From NCBI GenBank assembly GCA_016721845.1, contig JADKHK010000013.1:1408501-1472500 (forward strand): a stretch of DNA of 64,000 bases, written 5' to 3'. Below, piece after piece: positions 61,001-64,000 of this stretch. The translations under genes and the position numbers were made by a program. This DNA comes from Lysobacterales bacterium. Lineage in GTDB: Bacteria; Pseudomonadota; Gammaproteobacteria; Xanthomonadales; Ahniellaceae. Within the stretch, counting starts at the first letter, position 1; each line of letters opens with the position of its first letter. Below the pieces are notes generated by a model. The model did not search any database, was not told where the DNA came from, and saw nothing but the letters and a program-made list of their open reading frames with translations.

Positions 61001-62649
61001 GCCGCGATCTCGCGTGGCTGCCGATTGCGCTGGTGGGCCAGCGCCGCAGTGACAAAGCCGATGAACAGTGGATGTCCCTTGAGCGGCGTCGACAGGAATT
61101 CCGGATGCGCCTGGCAAGCCAGGAACCAGGGATGGTCGCGGTACTCGATCATCTCGACCAGGCTGTCATCCATCGACTTGCCGGAAAACACCATGCCGAG
61201 TTCGGCGAAACGGTCGAGGTAGCGGTTGTTGAATTCGTAACGATGGCGATGACGCTCGCTGACGACCTCCTTGCCATACAGCTGATAGGCCAGGGTACCC
61301 AGCTGCACGCGACAGTCCTGGGCGCCGAGGCGCATCGTGCCACCGAGATCGGAGGACTCACTGCGCTGCTCAACGTCACCGGCACTGGTGCGCCACTCGG
61401 TGATCAGGCCGATCACCGGGTTCTGGGTCGAGCGATCGTTTTCGGTGCTGTTGGCATCCTTGAGGCCGGCGACATGGCGGGCGAAATCGACGACCGCCGC
61501 GTGCAGTCCGTAGCAGATGCCGAAGTACGGGATCTTGTGGGTGCGGGCATGCCTGGCCGATGCGATCTTGCCCTCGAACCCGCGCTTGCCGAAGCCGCCG
61601 GGCACCAGGATCGCATCGACTCCGGCCAGCAGGTCGGTGCCTTCCGATTCGACGCGTTCGCACTCGATCCAGCGCAGGTCAACTTCGACCGACTGCTGCA
61701 AACCGCCATGCTTCAAGGCTTCGCCGAGCGACTTGTACGCGTCCTTGTGTTCGACGTACTTGCCGACGATGGCGATCGTGACCTTGCCCTTCGGATGCGC
61801 TTCACGCTCACAGATCTCGTGCCAGGCCGGCAACCCCGACAAGGGCTTGGCCGGCAGCTTCAACTGGTCGACGACCAACTGGTCCAGTCCTTGCTGCAGA
61901 AACCATTCCGGGATCTGGTAGATCGAAGGCAGGTCGATCGCCGAAAACACGGCTTTCTCCGGCACATTCGTGAACAAGGCGATCTTGCGGCGCTCGGCGT
62001 CCGGCAAGGCCTGTTCGCAACGGCACAGCAACACGTCGGCCTGGATGCCGATGTTGCGCAGTTCCTTGACCGAATGCTGGGTCGGTTTGGTTTTGATCTC
62101 GCCGGCGGCCTTGATGTATGGCACCAGGGTGAGATGCATGAACAGGGTCTTGTCGATGCCGCGTTCGATCCGCAACTGGCGGATCGCTTCGAGGAACGGC
62201 AGCGATTCGATGTCGCCGACCGTGCCGCCAATTTCGACCAGGGCGACGTCGTAGCCCGCAGTCGCTTCCTCTACCGCACGCTTGATCTCGTCGGTGATGT
62301 GCGGAATGACCTGCACGGTCGCACCGAGATAATCGCCGCGCCGTTCCTTGCGGATCACGGTCTCGTAGATCTTGCCGGTGGTGATGGCATTGCGCCGGGT
62401 CAGACGGGTGTTGACGAAGCGTTCGTAGTGGCCGAGATCGAGGTCGGTCTCGGCACCGTCATCGAGCACGTAGACCTCACCATGCTGATACGGGCTCATC
62501 GTGCCCGGGTCGACATTGATGTAGGGATCGAGCTTCATCATGGTGACGCGGAGGCCGCGGGCCTCCAGGATGGCGCCCAGCGACGCCGATGCGATGCCCT
62601 TGCCCAACGAGGACACCACACCGCCGGTAACGAAAATCAGGGGAGTCAT
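60997..62649 (-). CDS. pyrG: CTP synthase
   Basis: A 550-residue enzyme that aminates UTP to CTP. The N-terminal synthase domain begins FVTGGVVSSLGKGI with the P-loop and contains KLDPYINVDPGTMSPYQHGEV. The C-terminal class I glutaminase domain has its nucleophile Cys in PYFGICYGLH and the His-Glu pair in ACQAHPEFLSTP. The loop after the Cys reads YGLH, where the commoner form is LGMQ. The extension above MTPLIFVTGG is unsupported. The 148-base gap to divergent parE holds both starts. Confidence 0.97.
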   Translation of the reverse strand: MTPLIFVTGGVVSSLGKGIASASLGAILEARGLRVTMMKLDPYINVDPGTMSPYQHGEVYVLDDGAETDLDLGHYERFVNTRLTRRNAITTGKIYETVIRKERRGDYLGATVQVIPHITDEIKRAVEEATAGYDVALVEIGGTVGDIESLPFLEAIRQLRIERGIDKTLFMHLTLVPYIKAAGEIKTKPTQHSVKELRNIGIQADVLLCRCEQALPDAERRKIALFTNVPEKAVFSAIDLPSIYQIPEWFLQQGLDQLVVDQLKLPAKPLSGLPAWHEICEREAHPKGKVTIAIVGKYVEHKDAYKSLGEALKHGGLQQSVEVDLRWIECERVESEGTDLLAGVDAILVPGGFGKRGFEGKIASARHARTHKIPYFGICYGLHAAVVDFARHVAGLKDANSTENDRSTQNPVIGLITEWRTSAGDVEQRSESSDLGGTMRLGAQDCRVQLGTLAYQLYGKEVVSERHRHRYEFNNRYLDRFAELGMVFSGKSMDDSLVEMIEYRDHPWFLACQAHPEFLSTPLKGHPLFIGFVTAALAHQRNRQPREIAA

Positions 62650-62797
62650 GAAACACCGGGTCAGCGGAAAGCGGCATTCTACCGGATGACCCTGATCGCC
62701 GCCCCGGAACCGCCGTGGCGGAAGCCGGGCAGGCGTCCGCCTTGACCGGAAACGGGTCCGCACCCACCATGCCCGCCCCGCACGCCGTTCCGAGCCC

Positions 62798-64000
62798 ATG
62801 ATGAGTCGTTACAACGCCGCCGATATCGAAGTCCTGTCGGGCCTGGAGCCGGTCAAGCGCCGCCCTGGCATGTACACGGATACCGCGCGGCCCAATCATC
62901 TGGTCCAGGAAGTGGTCGACAACTCGGTCGACGAAGCCTTGGCCGGGCACGCCGACACCATCGAAGTAGCGGTCTTCAACGACGGCTCGGTCGAGGTCAT
63001 CGACAACGGCCGCGGCATGCCCGTCGACATCCATCCCGAAGAGGGCATCCCGGGCGTCGAACTGATCCTCACGCGGCTGCACGCGGGCGGCAAGTTCTCG
63101 AACAAGAACTACCAGTTCTCCGGCGGCCTGCACGGGGTCGGCGTATCGGTAGTGAACGCGCTGTCGAACCTCGTCGAAGTGGTCATCCGTCGCGACGGCA
63201 ATGTCTACCAGATGGACTTCCGCAATGGCGATCGCGCCACCGACCTCGCCGTCATCGGTTCGGTGCCGAAGAAGCAGACCGGTACGCGCGTGCGCTTCTG
63301 GCCGGACCCGAAGTATTTCGACTCGCCGAAGATTTCGCTGTCGCGGCTCAAGCACGTGCTGCGCGCCAAGGCCGTATTGTGCCCGGGCCTGACCGTGAAA
63401 CTGTTCGACGAGGCCAGCGGCGAACGCGTCGAGTGGCTTTACGAGGATGGCCTGCGCGACTACCTGCGCTCGATGCTCAAGGACCAGGAACTGCTGCCGC
63501 CGGAGATCTTCACGGCGGTGCTGAAGAAGGACATCGACGCCGTCGAATTCGCGGTGTGCTGGACGCCCGAGGGCGAACTCACCCAGGAAAGCTACGTCAA
63601 CCTGATCCCGACCGCCCAGCACGGCACCCATGCGAACGGCCTGCGTTCCGGGCTGACCGAGTCGCTGCGCGAGTTCTGCGATTTCCGCAACCTGCTGCCG
63701 CGCGGCGTCAAGATCGCGCCCGAGGACATCTGGGATCGCTTGAGCTTCGTGCTCAGCTACAAGACCGCCGATCCGCAGTTCTCCGGCCAGACCAAGGAAC
63801 GTCTGTCCTCTCGCAATGCCGCGGCCTTCGTTGAAGGCGCGACGCATGACGCGTTTTCGCTGTGGCTGAACCAGCATGTCGACCTCGGCGAACGCATCGC
63901 CATGCTCGCGATCGAACGCGCGCAGGCACGCCTGAAGGCCGACAAGATCGTCGTGCGCAAGAAGATCACGCAGGGCCCGGCCCTGCCCGGCAAGCTCGCC
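62798..64000 (+). CDS. parE: DNA topoisomerase IV subunit B, N-terminal part (cut by window end)
   Basis: 401 codons are visible and the frame is open at the right edge. The product begins MMSRYNAADIEVLSGLEPVKRRPGMYTD and continues with the GHKL ATPase motifs EVVDNSVDEAL, DNGRGMPVDIHPEE and GGKFSNKNYQFSGGLHGVG, then the transducer domain. It matches ParE better than GyrB (TARPNHLVQEV, no GyrB-specific start). ParE with ParC decatenates daughter chromosomes. Two adjacent ATGs are possible, at 62798 and 62801. Confidence 0.95.
   Translation, partial: MMSRYNAADIEVLSGLEPVKRRPGMYTDTARPNHLVQEVVDNSVDEALAGHADTIEVAVFNDGSVEVIDNGRGMPVDIHPEEGIPGVELILTRLHAGGKFSNKNYQFSGGLHGVGVSVVNALSNLVEVVIRRDGNVYQMDFRNGDRATDLAVIGSVPKKQTGTRVRFWPDPKYFDSPKISLSRLKHVLRAKAVLCPGLTVKLFDEASGERVEWLYEDGLRDYLRSMLKDQELLPPEIFTAVLKKDIDAVEFAVCWTPEGELTQESYVNLIPTAQHGTHANGLRSGLTESLREFCDFRNLLPRGVKIAPEDIWDRLSFVLSYKTADPQFSGQTKERLSSRNAAAFVEGATHDAFSLWLNQHVDLGERIAMLAIERAQARLKADKIVVRKKITQGPALPGKLA

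Noticed and set aside
62798..64000. GyrB assignment for the partial type II topoisomerase
   Set aside because: The sequence around MYTDTARPNHLVQEVVDNSVDEAL and the RLHAGGKFSNKNYQFSGG run follow ParE; GyrB begins differently.

Overview
The window is a dense, GC-rich chromosomal stretch of a gammaproteobacterium, most likely order Lysobacterales (Xanthomonadales). That placement is an inference from gene order. An algZ-algR-hemC block, a fadD(rpfB)-lysS-prfB-recJ-rpfE-greA-carB-carA-dapB block and a csrA-tRNA-tig-clpP-clpX-lon-hupB-ppiD block all fit the order. A C-terminal sorting tail of the VPALNWFG/IPTL-CTERM type points towards a Rhodanobacteraceae-like lineage. I see no insertion sequence, prophage, integrase or CRISPR array, and no gene-free stretch longer than about 300 bases once the small gene at 7814-7990 is recognised.

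Layout. 1-3.6 kb: the end of a transglutaminase-like membrane protein, then hinT, recR, ybaB and dnaX. 3.6-3.9 kb: tRNA-Ser(GGA) and the 4.5S SRP RNA. 3.9-7.7 kb: truD, ispF, ispD, ftsB and eno in one tightly coupled minus-strand unit. 7.8-13.3 kb: a 58-residue membrane protein, a WYL regulator, a TonB-like protein with an apparent frameshift, an SLC13/RCK_C permease with two small membrane proteins, and a DUF481 outer-membrane protein. 13.3-16.7 kb: hemC, algR-like, algZ-like and a carboxylesterase. 16.7-27.1 kb is the most accessory-looking part: an exported Sel1/coiled-coil/caspase protein facing a 1408-residue Ig-repeat autotransporter, a PP2C phosphatase convergent with a membrane Ser/Thr kinase, and a multihaem cytochrome c. 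27.2-32 kb: dnaQ, rnhA, a methyltransferase, gloB, an MltD-like transglycosylase and fabI. 32-42.2 kb: ppiD, hupB, lon, clpX, clpP, tig, csrA and eleven tRNA genes. 42.4-55.8 kb: fadD and the lysS-to-dapB block. 55.9-60 kb: a 1368-residue secreted PPC/P-domain/DUF11 protein. 60.2-64 kb: kdsA, pyrG and the start of parE.

The housekeeping blocks cover replication and repair (dnaX, recR, recJ, dnaQ, rnhA, parE), envelope and isoprenoid synthesis (ispD, ispF, kdsA, ftsB, dapB, mltD), protein quality control (tig, clpPX, lon, ppiD), translation (lysS, prfB, truD, tRNAs, SRP RNA) and nucleotide/arginine precursors (carAB, pyrG). Two points of gene order stand out. The DSF quorum-sensing core (rpfF, rpfC, rpfG) is missing from the slot it occupies in Xanthomonas, and the pyrG-kdsA-eno-ftsB-ispD-ispF run seems to have been split into two pieces about 52 kb apart. 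Several strong stable-RNA promoters and rho-independent terminators are readable and are listed.
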